Assembly: GCA_021234155.1 (NCBI GenBank) | Contig: JAJEKV010000005.1 | Coordinates: 18,274,089 to 18,338,088, forward strand | DNA from: Isoetes taiwanensis | Taxonomy: Eukaryota > Streptophyta > Lycopodiopsida > Isoetales > Isoetaceae | Direction of reading: 5' to 3' | DNA: 64,000 nucleotides | Part shown: positions 35,859 to 47,170 of the stretch, piece by piece | Layout: every line of letters begins with the position of its first letter | How positions within the stretch are numbered: position 1 is the first letter of the stretch | Translations under genes and position numbers: made by a program | The notes under the pieces: model-generated | What the model saw: the letters and a program-made list of their open reading frames with translations, nothing else | What the model was told of the DNA's origin: nothing | The model's database searches: none

Positions 35859-38560
35859 TTGACCAATAATTTTATCCAAGATCTGAATGCAATCAGCCTT
35901 TAGAAGTGACAATAGAATGATTGATGTTGCCCGTTCTCCAACCCTCTTTGGGTTTTTTCACAATACTGCATGCCATTGCGAAGAATTTATATAAATCTGG
36001 ATCCCTCACCTTGCATTTTGATAGATCGAAAATGGCTTCTTGTCTATCTTATTCAGTTCCCTGCTCAATTTAAGAAGATCCACAGCATTAACCTTCTCAT
36101 GCGCAAGCCCAAAGTTTTGTGTTTGAGGGGCATCATCTTTTCCGATTTGCTCATTTGTTTTGAGTTTATGTCGGATAGCATCTTTTCCAACCTGCTCATT
36201 TGCTTTGAGTTTATAGTCTGCAAGATACAAATCGTTCAAAAAAATGGAACCCAAAACAGACATTTAAAATGCATTTAGAAATCTGAAATATGAATTTCAA
36301 TCGCCCCAGAGCTTCAATCGCCCCAGAGCTTACAGGCAGGTCTTGAATTTGAGTTGCAGTTCAACCGCGCAGTTGATGTAGATGATTCCAAGTGGCTCTT
36401 CTCCATTGAGGAGCTTCATTTTGCTTGTAATGTACATAAGGTTCTGGTGCCAGCTATCATGTCTCCTTTGCAAGTTGAGACATTCTAGGGGAGTGATTAC
36501 CTCCGTGTATTTCCTAAAGGGACAATTACCTTGCTTTCATCCTTGGCAGTAGCATGCATTATTTTCAAGTTTCATAATGTAAAAAAAAAAAAGTGTTGTT
36601 ACATGAAACACTAAATCCTGTAACAACTAAACCTGATTACATTGCAGAACCTAAAGAGAAGAGCTCTGAGATCTCAAAATTAATGCTTGAAATGCTTATT
36701 CAGGCTTGGCATCTTGTCTACTTAATGAACTTGAAGAGAGAACGGACCTTGTGAGGGTTGTGTAACCTCAATGGATTCAATGAAAAAGTAGCATCTACAA
36801 ATGTAATGCTTCCTAGACTTATAATAGATGGAACAATAAAACTCATCATAGTAATGCCAAATCGGAAGTAAACTCAGAATGAACAATGCTAAAGTGAAGC
36901 AAGGATATGTTGAAGCTTGTTATGGATGATTGAAAAAAAAGGTTCAAAAGAGTTTCCAAGTTGACATCTCACAAAGACCAAGGAGACTCAACCTAAGATA
37001 AAACAAAAGAGAAGATGCAGGACACAAAAGCATTAACTAAAAACAGGCATAAAAATCTGACAAGGTTTCTAAGTCGTCAACATCTGCCAAAGCCAGTCTT
37101 ATCTTGCTGAATTATGGATCATCTTAAAGAGGCTATTAACTCACAAAGGATTTCCCATGCATGTTGCAAGCATTGTATCCATCCCAGAATAAGGGAAATA
37201 GTTCTTCTGCTTCTAAGACACCCTGCACCAAGGTGCAAAAGATCAGAAAAGAATACTATTAACAGAAGAAGTGATCTAAAATGCGTGTAAGCAAAGCTGC
37301 AATTATTTTGAACAGAAATGTTGCTCCGATATACATGTAGGCAAAAGAAGAAAAATAGTAAGCCTGGCTCTGAGAATGCAACATAATCAACTGCCTGAAT
37401 CTTCATCACAAGGAGAAGGAACGGCTTCAAAATCCAAGAGTCAAGGTTCTTGTCTTGGCACAATATTGAATTTTAATGTTTCAAGAGTACGCATGCATCT
37501 CGCCGCGTGTTCGGAAAGCATATCTTTCGCAATCATGGAAGTCATGAAATGATATTCCATTGGGGCTTTCTGTTGCTGAGCTTTTTCTTCCCAGGATTTT
37601 TAAGTGATGAATATCATATAGTTTTGGGATAAGCTATGTATATCCTGGTTTGATGGTGCAAGTGGACAAGAACCAGTGGTGTCAGAGTCGCAGGCATTGA
37701 GGCCCGCACATGCAAGCTTGGCTGTATTGTCTGAGCATAAAAAGTTGAGTGCTTGCATGACCTTAGGCCTCTCTTCTGAAGTGGTAATATACCTATTTGA
37801 GACACTGGGTGTGCGTTTCCTGATAAAAGTTGGTTGAGCATATTAATGCAGTCTTCGCGTCTAAACAAAGAAAGCATTTTCATGGCAGCCTTTATCCATT
37901 TGAGCGGTTTAGGGAATCAAAAGCGACAACGCCTTACATTTTAGACCACATTACCGCATGCAAGCAGTACCCAGATGTTTGCAAGCCAAGTGTCCAAGGC
38001 GATACAAACATCCGATGTCGATGATGAAACCTCAAATGATGATAAAAGATCCATGGTTCAGAATCGTACAAAATTTGCTACTAAGATCCCGTTTTTCTAG
38101 CACAAAAGCGTGAGAATTACAAATCGTACCTTTGTCAACCCGACGATAATGGAGAAGAAGACATTTGGCCTAATCCTTTATGTCCCTTGTTCCCCGTATT
38201 CTCGGTCCCTTTGTTTGAATAAAATACATTTCTGGATTGTTTGCATTTTCTGGATTAAGACACAGATTCAATGTCACAACGATATATGATGCTGAGTCCT
38301 TAAGACAATTTAAAAATATACACTAACACCCGAATGCCAAAGCAACAATGGAATTCCGCAGATCCTCAGACAACAGGGCTTCTCTTGTATTGAAAACAAA
38401 ATAGGTTTGAAATCATTGATGATCCTCCTTACAAATTTTCTGGAGCGAATGTCGACCTCGCCGGCCCCATTTCCTCGGCTGCAGCCATCGTTGATGGGTC
38501 CCGCCGGCTGAAACGTTCATCGCCACTGCCGCTGCAATAAGTTTTGAGGTTCTTCCTCAA
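35859..38560 (-). pseudogene. exons of an unidentified minus-strand gene (incomplete)
   Basis: Several exon-like pieces have proper splice signals on the minus strand. A candidate first exon (about 38490-38455) reads MAAAEEMGPARSTFAPENF with a GTAAGG donor. An exon at about 37780-37620 follows an ACTTCAG acceptor (EERPKVMQALNFLCSDNTAK...). A piece near 37580-37470 reads KDMLSEHAARCMRTLETLK. An exon at 36263-36013 (VDLLKLSRELNKIDKKPFSIY, GTGAGG donor) includes a duplicated KLKANEQVGKD/KLKTNEQIGKD unit. The exon 35965-35859 has a TGCAG acceptor and GTACGT donor (ERATSIILLSLLKADCIQIL). I do not recognise the protein and cannot join all exons. The 3' part is missing next to the LINE. It may be a real host gene cut short, or a captured one. 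Confidence 0.35.
36302..36337. repeat. 18-bp tandem duplication
   Basis: CAATCGCCCCAGAGCTT is repeated twice in direct succession. Confidence 0.75.
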
Positions 38561-38940
38561 CGTATTCTAGGGTTTCGATGGATGGTATTCTAGGGTTTCG
38601 ATGGCATTAATGAAAAAGTCCCCAAATATTCAACGGTGCCTTTTTTTTGCTCCCGAAATCGGGGTCTCGCGCGGACCAAAATGGCTTAAGCGATTTTTCA
38701 AATTTGTGAAAATCGCTTAGCGCATGGAAAAAAAGGGGAAAGGGAGAATCGGCCGGCGCCGCTTTCCGTCGGCGGAAAAAATGCGATCACGGCCGGTGAT
38801 TTTTTTTAAAAAGTTTAAAATCGCTAGCGATTTTGCCTGTCAAGATCTGTCGGTACGGCGAACCGGCGGCGGGAAGAAAGAAAATGCGATCACCTGGCCA
38901 GGTGATTTTTTTTTAAAAAAAAGGGAAAATCGCTTAAGCG

Positions 38941-39060
38941 ATTTTCGCCTGTCCGCGTCGGGAAGAAAGAAAAAAATAAAAAATAAAAATCGCTTAAGCG
39001 ATTTTCGCCTGTCCGCGTCGGGAAGAAAGAAAAAAATAAAAAATAAAAATCGCTTAAGCG
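38941..39060. repeat. 60-bp x 2 identical tandem repeat
   Basis: Two identical 60-bp units (ATTTTCGCCTGTCCGCGTCG...) are each joined through an AAAATCGCTTAAGCGATTTT palindrome. They are part of the left subterminal region of the element. Confidence 0.92.
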
Positions 39061-39708
39061 ATTTTCGCCTGTGTATGATGATGTGGAAGTGGCACCATGG
39101 AATGATGACATGTCACCTTATGTATCAAAATGACTTTTCTTAGGTCAAACATTTTGAAAAAATGTTTTTATGGTAGATGACATGTGTATGCTGACGTGGC
39201 ATGCTTGGTGATGATGTGGATGGTACATGGCATCTTTTGATGATGATGTGGACAATTTGGCACTAGTGCACATAACCATGGATTTTTTAAGCAACATCTT
39301 GGACACTTTATTTCTCCTTGCTTGTTTAACTCTCTAGCTTAACTTTTAGAGAGAGAAGATAATCCTAGACCATAGAAATCCTAGACATGTGCAAACACAG
39401 AAAGTAAATGTCTAGGGGCCGGTACGCAGACGATTCACCCGTAGCTTGTCCGTTGTATGGGGGCACCCGGGTGCGTCACAGTACCAGTAAGTGCCCAAAC
39501 TATGTGTGCCACGGGCTGTTTGGGGGCCCAGGCGCCTGACAATCAGCCATATGCCTCGATATTCACTGTCAAACTTCCATAATCAGCGCCTAGGCTAGCC
39601 TACCAACCATATAAGTACAAATGAAAAAACTCTAAAGACACAAATGCAAGCTATCTAATGGGGGTCTGACGTTACTTACCAAAAAGTGATGTACCCAACC
39701 ATGCCCGG

Positions 39709-40700
39709 TTGTCCGCAGTCGACGTAATTCGGGAGCCCACTCTCGTCCATCCCTATCGGGCGACTCTCCTGCGTAAGATCTCTGCCCCATCGGTCACCTG
39801 TCGCCATATTGTAATGCCTGCTTGGGAAATATGCCTGTCGTTCAATGATGAAAATACTCCCGAATGTGTTGATAGTAAAGGTTCTGGCAAGTCCGAGGAC
39901 GTGGTGTCTAATTTAGGAAAACAAATCAAAACTCTTAAAGGAGAAAAAACTCGTCTTGAACAGATGCTTGAAGAAGCAAATATTCACTGCATTTCCCAAC
40001 ATCAAAATATGGAAAAGCTGAAGAATGTGTTTGCTGATGTTTTAAATGAATCCAAAGATTCTTACACAGGCAATATACAGAATGTCAAACTAGGTTTGAT
40101 TAAATTAAGCATGATGTCAGAAGAAATGCAGCATATCGTCTCAAAAGCTGAAGCTATTAGGGAGCATAGGAAACTTGAGGAATTGGAACATCAGAAGAAT
40201 GACATGGAAAGGAAAAAGACATCACAAAATGAGGACCTCAGGAAACAACGAGAAGCCATTCTTAATAAGCTGCAAATAATTGAAAATGAAAAGAAGGAAG
40301 TTGAAAATAGAAAAATATCTGAAACCGAAAGAATTTCATGAAGCAAAGAGATGAACTTGAACGTGACAAGTTTACAGTAGTTGCATCATTGAACAAGCAG
40401 AGAGATGATCTACTGAATAAGCTAAAAGTTATGGAAACCGAGAAAGTCGATGCCCTTTCAAAATTGAAAACCCTTGAAAAAATGAGAAATCTAAAGTCGA
40501 AAGTGAGAGCTTTTAAAGTGAGAGACTAACTTAAGAAGCATTTGGCTTTCAAGATATGTTCATTGTATGAGCATTACAAAGAACTAAAGGAAGATGCACG
40601 AGAAGCATTGATTATACAGGAATTGACAAACTAAAAGATGAGGTCATTTCGCTGAGGAATGAGTCCAAGAAAAAACTCTACCTTCAGCTCTTGCTAAGCT
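39709..40700 (+). pseudogene. captured coiled-coil protein gene fragment
   Basis: The frame 39709-40341 continues after a one-base slip into 40338-40529 and then decays. From about residue 60 it is a long charged heptad-type coiled coil rich in Lys, Glu and Gln (KTLKGEKTRLEQMLEEANIH; EELEHQKNDMERKKTSQNED; LNKQRDDLLNKLKVMETEK). No domain outside the coiled coil is recognisable, so the parent could be any of several plant filament-like or vesicle-tethering proteins. The start at 39709 (MSAVDVIREPT) lies in non-coiled sequence and may not be native. It lies within the palindrome-rich element, so I infer transduplication. Confidence 0.5.
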
Positions 40701-41196
40701 TGTTCATTTGATTGACATCGTGGAAGAAAATACGAGGGAATCCGTGAAAACTGGAAGATATGAAAATGCTTAAGCGATATGAAAACTGGAAGATATGAAG
40801 GCGAGATGATTGAAAATCGCTTAAGCGATTTTGTTTTTTTATTTTTTTTTTTATTTTTTTTCGCGGCGGTAGCGGTCGTGGTCGGTATGAAGGACAAGAT
40901 GTATTCACGCTTAAAATCGCTTAAGCGATTTTGCTTTTTTTTTTTTCTTTGCACGGATTTCCGGCTTCCATGGCCTTTTTCAAAGGAAAATCGCTTAAGC
41001 GATTTTCGGGCGCCGAAGACCCCGATTTCGGGAGCCAAAAAAGACCTCGAATATTCAATGCTTCAACGAACATATGAAATAAAAAATTACCCAGTTTGCA
41101 ATATTTCTTTTTGTATTTGTGGAGGGGTTTTCTGGCATGGTTTGGCCAAGATTTCTGTGGTGTATTGTATAGAAATCTGTAACAAGGTTGCAAATT

Positions 41197-41224
41197 AAAC
41201 GGGAGTGTTGCAGCACTCCCGTTT
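41197..41224. repeat. short perfect hairpin
   Basis: AAACGGGAGTG - TTGCAG - CACTCCCGTTT forms an 11-bp stem with a 6-base loop. It lies about 310 bp beyond the 3' end of the methyltransferase-type gene and might mark an element terminus. It is not followed by CTAG, so it is not a Helitron end. Confidence 0.6.
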
Positions 41225-41535
41225 CAAAGATTCCTTTAAAAAAAACACGTCATTTTAAAAAATGGGCTTTTTTTAAGAGAGGTTTAAAGTTTGAGGAGTA
41301 TCAGCTTTTTTTTGGGCCTATTTTTGGGGTATTTTGTGGACATGACTTTGGTTTTTTAGTGTGAAGCACGTGGAAATAGCAAAATTGAGACTTGAGTACA
41401 AAATTATTTGTAGGTGGATGTACAAAAAGCACAAATTTAGAAAGAATAACAATAATAAGTTCTTTACTGTTTTTGTGTTACATCAGTAATGGCAATCAAT
41501 AATAAATATCAGTGGCTTAACCATAGCATAAGGTC

Positions 41536-42953
41536 TGTCAAAGATCTAAATTGAAGTCTTCTTCATTTTTCTTACTGCTCTCTGCTTGGTCGGTTTCTAT
41601 CTTTTCACCTTTTTCTGATCACTTAGGCTTCTCAGTCTCAGTAGTTGATTCTGGTAAGGCAGCAAGAGCTACTTCTTTCAGCTCTGCAAAAGTAGCTTCG
41701 GTCATCCAAGGAGCTTGTGAAGGGAGGTCAGATTTTCAAGATGTCATCTTAGCAAAATCAATTAGACTTTGCCCCCAACTCTTGATTCTCGCCCGGTAGA
41801 GTTGGTAAAGCGTAAAGCCTCATTTTTATGAAACCGATGACCTCCTTATCAATATCAATTGCAACACGATTACTGCCCTTCTTAAGTGCACAAGCAATAG
41901 TTGTACCGATTTAAAATGCGCCGAGCACCCAATCTCACGGGACGGAGAACATGTCCGTAAGATGGTTAATCAACTCGGGCTTCCGATAGTGATTCACTAT
42001 TCTTCCCGCGGCACTAGGGTCCCCGCAGCCGCGAAAACCGCTTGGAAACTCCAACACGTTGAAAAGTTCCGCACGCTGTTGGTTGAAGTGTTCCATTGTA
42101 CGTTTTTCATCAAAACTCCAATAAGCGACGTGGAGATATTCGACCTTACTCAACAGTCTAGGGCCTCCGCCATGGTAATTTATGTTTGTTTTGTACCTTA
42201 AGAACAAAAACATAAAAGAGGGTTAAAGTACAGCAGAAAGAAACGTATTCCGGAATAGAAACTCCTAACGTATTCCAGAATAGAAACGTTTTTCAGAATA
42301 AGTGCTTACCAAACCATGTTTTCATAACCAGCTTGCGTAGGGGAACCAAAATGATTCTTGAAATTGGCTTCCACAAGGCCGGACTGCATGCTCGAGTGAA
42401 ATACGATTAACCTCCAATGTTTTGCCGTGGTAATCTGCTTTATGCCGTAGACGAATGCATTAAACTCAGAGTTCTTAAAAGGCTGGTCGTCGTAGCGGCT
42501 GTCTTTGAGCTTGAATCCATAAGGAAGGTCAGCTACTACCAACGTAAAATCTTGGGGCTTTATTGTTTCGGCCAGTTTGGTGCAGTCACCGTGTACTATA
42601 CAGAACATGTTGTTTTGATCAAACATTGTAAAGCGTTCGTACTCGGAGGGCTCATTGTCCAAAACACGCATGTCCGCAAGCGTCCTCTCCTCACGCGCTG
42701 TCCTGACAAGATGCATGAAGCCTTCCGGCAGTCCTTATTTTCTTTTTACTCGCGAAAAACAATCATCTTTGTAACACAAGAAATGCAAAACAAAAAACTC
42801 TTAAACTTACCCGACCTTCAAAATTGGGGAGTTATTGAATTATCCTTTCGTCCCCGAGGTTGCGATGGGGTAAAGTTCTTTACATCTGGCCCCAAATTGC
42901 CAACGTTAAGTTGTTCCATCAAGCATGTTTGACATGTGATGACATTTTTTTTG
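41536..42953 (-). pseudogene. C-terminal half of a ParB-family/DNA methyltransferase gene
   Basis: Exons read on the minus strand: 42953-42811 (after a TTTTACAG acceptor; CQTC, then MEQLNVGNLGPDVKNF); a methyltransferase exon ending at 42310 with FCIVHGDCTKL and motif IV DLPYGF (about 42512-42530); a GT-AG intron at 42309-42197; then YKTNINYHGGG... NHYRKPELINHL; then a motif I-like GTTIACALKKGSNRVAIDID (about 41905-41850); and an acidic Lys/Glu tail ending near 41536. Motif IV before motif I is the permuted beta-class order of N6-adenine/N4-cytosine DNA methyltransferases. The splice joins restore codons exactly (MVW|Y). However, an in-frame TGA occurs near the end of exon 42811, and two stops sit at motif I, where the glycine loop should be. 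It is therefore decayed or miscalled. It is continuous with 62740-64000 across a long intron holding the CACTA element. Confidence 0.68.
42197..42309 (-). other. 113-nt intron in the methyltransferase gene
   Basis: The donor GTAAGC follows ATGGTTTG and the acceptor CTTAAG precedes GTACAAAAC; joining gives an uninterrupted frame. The intron contains two copies of the TATTCC.GAATA palindrome (42243-42260, 42268-42285). Confidence 0.8.
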
Positions 42954-43030
42954 CTGTAAAACAAAACAACATTAGAAGAAAGTTAATTTAGAAGGAAAAC
43001 ATGGAGAAGAAACATCTCGACAGGAAGTAA

Positions 43031-43392
43031 GGTATTCTGAAATACGCCTCTCAAATTGTGAAAACAAGGGGTATTCTAGAATACGAATACACTTTTGGGT
43101 CAGATCGAATACACAAGTTTAAAGTGTATTCCGGAATACACTTTGGTCGAGATGCAAAACCAAAGTGTATTCCCGAATACACTTTGGTTGACTTTTTTCG
43201 ATGCTAAAGTGTATTCCGAATACACTTTAACTAACATCTTAAGCCAAAGTGTATTCCGTATCACACTTTGGTTGCCCCTTCGAAGTCGGGGCGTATTCCT
43301 AATACACTTTGGTTAATGACTGGAAGCCAAAGTGTATTCCTGAATACACATTAGCTTACAGATTAAGACATAGTGTATTCTGGAATACACTA
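43031..43392. repeat. array of about ten GTGTATTCC/GGAATACAC palindromes
   Basis: Near-palindromes of core GTGTATTCCGGAATACAC, mostly flanked by CAAA...TTTG, occur at 43031-43046, 43071-43084, 43121-43144, 43160-43187, 43206-43228, 43244-43271, 43291-43312, 43327-43350 and 43371-43392. The central base pair varies while the half-sites stay constant. All lie in the long intron upstream of exon 42953. Single copies recur in another intron (42243-42285) and near 63006-63021, so the motif belongs to this element or gene. Confidence 0.9.
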
Positions 43393-43435
43393 CGTCCAAC
43401 CTAAGGAAAACGGGAAACACAACAAGAGAATGGAC

Positions 43436-43680
43436 ATTTAGCGACGCGGCTTTGACGCCTCAGGCGACGGACGCCGCGAAATAACGCTACTACGCGACGC
43501 CATCGCCGCAGACATCGCCGCGATGCGACGCGTGAAGCGACGCCGACATCGCGGACGGGCAGATCCGCCACGCCAGTGCCACGCCTACGACCACCGCCGC
43601 ATCGCTGCGTCGCGCCACTTTTGTCCGACGATGGCGCCGCGGCGACGCGGATCGCCGCTACGACGTCGCCATTGACGCCC
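43436..43680. repeat. CACTA left subterminal repeat region
   Basis: Short GCGACG, GACGCC and CATCGCCGC motifs are densely repeated in both orientations over about 245 bp, as expected for CACTA transposase-binding arrays. The G+C is far above that of neighbouring sequence. Confidence 0.8.
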
Positions 43681-43689
43681 AGTGTACTT

Positions 43690-45734
43690 TTGTTCTTTTT
43701 GGAGAACAAGGATGGTCTTCTCGCTACCAAAGATGGTCCCCTGTGGTAATGTCGATATTCTCGAGTCCATTGGAAGAGCCAAATTATGGTTTTGAGAGGG
43801 AAAATTGCTCGCCCATCGCCGTGGCCTTCTCAGAAGAGAACTTTGTGGCAAAGATGTGAGCTACGGAAGACTCGAGCTATTTCATCGTGCACCAACACCG
43901 CATATCCTAGTGAAATGTTTTTCTCATGTCCGCACAAGACGTTGCACCGCTTTTGTCAAAATTCCACCTTTTTCGATGCGTAATTTTTTAGTTATGCGTT
44001 CTTTGCATTCATGCTTCATAAATTCGTAATTAATGCATGGTATGGAATTAAATTCTGATTTTTGTCGGGTTGGCTTCCTAGGTCATCCCCAAAGATACAG
44101 TGCAAATTTTAGAATTTCCTGATAAAGTTCTGATCAAATAGGTAGCATTGAACGGCCTAGGCAAAACGTTGTTGTTCAAAGGGCAAGACATTCATAAACC
44201 AGTAATTAATGCATAGTAAGGAATTAAATTCTGATTTTTGTCGAGAGGCTTCCTAAGTCATCGCCAACGCATATGCCGCTTTCAAAGTGTTTGCATTAGT
44301 ACGGTCCCAAACTGCTATTGTTATTGAAATGAAGTGGCACACTTGCTCAAGTCAAACAAGGCCAGACCTTGCAAGGCAGCCTCATTAGAGGGGAAAGTCC
44401 GAACCCCAAGAGGCGAGCCTAGAGACCAAGTTGCACGGCCGGTTTTGCAAAAAGAAAGAAAACACTTACGCCCTACGCTAAAAAGAGAGTATTCACGTAC
44501 CACCTCCTAGGCCAATTGACTCACGAAAGTGTGTTGGAAATGAGATAGTTTGACGCTACCTCGAGAGGGGTGGTCTTTTGGCCATGAAACTTGGTCCCTA
44601 GGGCAATGTCGATGTTCCAAGTCCATTATGAGCCAATCACGATTTAGGAGAGGGAAGTTGCCCGTCCGTCGCCGGGGTGGCCCGGGAGAGGACTTTTGGG
44701 GCAAGCCGCTTCGGATGGTTTTTAGGGTCCGTGCTCAAGCGCAAACACCCCCTCTACGCCAAGACACCGGCGCCAAAGGTCCTAGTCGAACCGACAAGGA
44801 TAGAGCCTCCAAACGTAAACCCTATGAGTTTCGTGTTCTAGCAGTGGTTTGCGTTTTGGGTGCCGAAGTTTGGTCCTTGCACTTGGGACTTGGCCGATAA
44901 GATGCGATTAAGAACACGGGCAAGGGGAACCGATGGGAATGGAGTTTGGATCTGTACTCCTCCCGTTGTGGCGGTAGGAAGTAAAGGCGACTTTTGCAGA
45001 AGCAAGACATTCATAAATTGTAATTAATGCATAGTACGGAATTAAATTCTGATTTTTTGTGAGGCTTCCCCTAAGTCATCGCCAACATACAGGCCAGTTT
45101 TCAAAATTTCAGGACAAGGTTTAGATCAAAGTGTTTGCATTAGAACGGTCAGGGCACCGTTGTTGTTATGAGTCCCGGTACACTTGCCTCAAGTCAAACA
45201 AGGCGGGACCTTGCAAGGCCGCCTCATTAGAGGGGAGAGTCCGAACCCCAAGAGGCGAGCCCCAAAAGTTTCCCCGAGGTAGCCTTTCCGGCGGCTCCCA
45301 CACGGGGCCGACGCTAAAGACCACACTCCCTGATCTCGGTTCCCCTATCCCACCGCTGAATCCTTCGGCCAAGGGCCCCCGCTCGATAAGGTCCAACAAA
45401 ATCCAACATCCGGTCCGGGAGAACTTATCAAACCGCCGGGCGTTCTCAAGGGATAATCGCGTGTAGACACCAAAGTGTTTTGTCGCTGGACATTGCAGAG
45501 GGCTCAGGAATGGCGATTCGACTTCGCCACATCGTCCAGGGAGGCCGAATTACCCTAGAGACCAAGTTGCATTGGGTTTTGCAAAAAGAAAGAAACACTT
45601 ACGCCCCACGTTAAAAAGATTCGGCGACCCACCTCCTAGGCCAATTGACTACGAAAGTGTGTTGGACATGAGATAGTTTGACGCTTCCTCGAGAAGAGGT
45701 GGTCTTCGGGCCACTTAAACTTGGTCCCCGTGAC
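43690..45734. repeat. tandem array of about 1.13-kb units, left portion
   Basis: Units are recognised by the repeated mark GTGTTTGCATTAG at 44287 and 45131 and by recurrent blocks (AAGTCCATTGGCAGAG-like, GGACTTTTGGGGCAAGC, GGATAGAGCCTCC, TTAATGCATAGTACGGAATT). The unit starting at 44287 is shortened to 844 bp by loss of its middle. A diverged partial unit precedes it from about 43690. The array is cut at 45734 by the TIR element and resumes at 57423. Confidence 0.88.
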
Positions 45735-45819
45735 AATGAAGCAGAGTTTCATTAAAGTTGGAATTCAAGACAAGTTGGAATAATTTTTATATAGTATACC
45801 TTGGAGGGTTATGTATACC

Positions 45820-46080
45820 CTCAATACTTATAGTATGGTTATGTGTATTACAAAAGGTTATGTATACCAGTTGCATACTAGTATACCTCAATACATATAG
45901 TATGGTTATGTGTATTACAAAAGGTTATGTATACCTGATAACAATAAGATTACAATAAGATAACAATAAGAGTACAACCAGATTACAATAAGATAACAAG
46001 TACTATTATTTTACTATTACTTATATTACGGTTATGTGTATTACAAAAGGTTATGTGTACCTGTTGTATACTAACACAAC
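45820..46080. repeat. degenerate tandem repeat near the left TIR
   Basis: A unit containing GTATGGTTATGTGTATTACA and AAAAGGTTATGTATACC recurs at least three times, with AGATTACAATAAGATAACAA words between copies. This is probably the subterminal region. Confidence 0.75.
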
Positions 46081-46412
46081 CAGATTACAATAAGATAACA
46101 AGTAATATTATTCTTCTACTATTACTCAATGATCGTAACCAGCGTAGGCGCCCGCAGATCCTTTCGGATCATGAACATTTGATACTCCCCTATTCCACGG
46201 AGATGGATGATAACATCGACGGATCGTGGATAATGGCGCAGGATTGAGAGCAACAAGCAGAGGAGCCTTCAAGCCGGTATATCTCGCGCAAGACCGCTTG
46301 AAGTCCTCATGATTCATCTTGCAAGTGATAGAATCAATGCTCAAGACCGTAACACGCCATAGCTAGGCGGAGGCCAATGTTGTCAAGACTTCTCGGCAAT
46401 TTGATGTATATT

Positions 46413-46490
46413 TATACCCACCAAAATTATTGATGGTATATACCCACCAAAATTATTGATGGTATATACTCACCAAAATTATTGATAGTA
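46413..46490. repeat. 27-bp x 3 tandem repeat
   Basis: TATACCCACCAAAATTATTG followed by ATGGTA is repeated three times with small changes. Confidence 0.85.
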
Positions 46491-46550
46491 TATACATAGA
46501 AATTATTGGATCATATACATGTATGGTACTCGTATAAAGGCAATGAACAC

Positions 46551-46626
46551 CAATAATTCACATCAATAATCTTACTTCACTATAAAAAGCAGCCCATCCG
46601 GTGGTAGAGCTCATTCATCTCCCATG
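46551..46626 (+). promoter_or_regulatory. TATA-containing promoter-like block, copy 1
   Basis: CTTCACTATAAAAAG (TATA at 46581) is followed 43 bases later by ATG at 46624 in CATCTCCCATGG. Nearly the same block recurs at 47171-47246. The frame after this ATG (MASFARSPENIRSF) stops after about 33 codons. Confidence 0.4.
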
Positions 46627-47170
46627 GCTTCCTTTGCCCGATCGCCCGAGAACATCCGATCCTTCAGGTGCTACCTTAGCTATAATGATCTGGTGAATGC
46701 TACGCGTAAATGGTATCAAACTTGATCCATGGCCGCAAGTCCAAAGCAGATGGTCCCGATGAAAGTGCTTGCAAGAAGCTCACACTCGTGTTAAGGTCCA
46801 CCTTTATTGGCTTCCCCCGATCGAGATCTATGAGTGAATAGCATCACGTGCTTTGATGTTGATGATGAGTGAATCAGATTCGCTAAGGATATAATAATGA
46901 CATGAGTACCTAACTATGCAAGCCGCCTTTAATTTCAATGACGAAAGTGAATCATCGATGATATGTATACCGTTAAGGATATAATAATATAAGCACTTAT
47001 GATTTGTGTATCCAATAAGGATATATATAATATAAGCATAGTGAATATTAGTTGATGTATAGAATCGAAAGTACATGATAGAATCGTGACTGCATTTGTA
47101 CATGATACTTGTATACCGCATTTGAAAGTACATGATACTTGTATACGCCAATGATGGCTTATGGTCCACC

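Larger units (their letters stand above)
38625..41065. mobile_element. palindrome-rich TIR element with a captured gene fragment
   Basis: Both ends carry inverted copies of a terminal block: ATATTC.A.GGT...TTTTTTGCTCCCG and then AAATCGGGGTCT, at about 38628-38667 on the left and inverted at about 41020-41055 on the right. Inside each end lie several copies of the palindrome AAAATCGCTTAAGCGATTTT: 38926, 38986 and 39046 on the left; 40813, 40913 and 40987 on the right. Such subterminal arrays are typical transposase-binding regions. The middle holds a coiled-coil gene fragment on the plus strand. No transposase is present. Outer limits and target duplication are not certain, and the superfamily is unassigned. 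Confidence 0.6.

Noticed and set aside
38941..39065. Regular 60-bp repeats with palindromes resembling a CRISPR array
   Set aside because: The 'spacers' are identical, only two full units exist, there are no cas genes and the genome is eukaryotic.
41197..41224. Helitron 3' hairpin
   Set aside because: No CTAG or CTRR follows the stem at the required distance.
43121..43392. Palindrome array as a CRISPR or simple satellite
   Set aside because: Spacing is irregular and the spacers are not uniform; half-site conservation with a free centre suits protein binding sites better.
44822..45466. Many 60-130 codon frames in the 1.13-kb array
   Set aside because: Frames are not kept between units and no domain is seen; the array is treated as non-coding.
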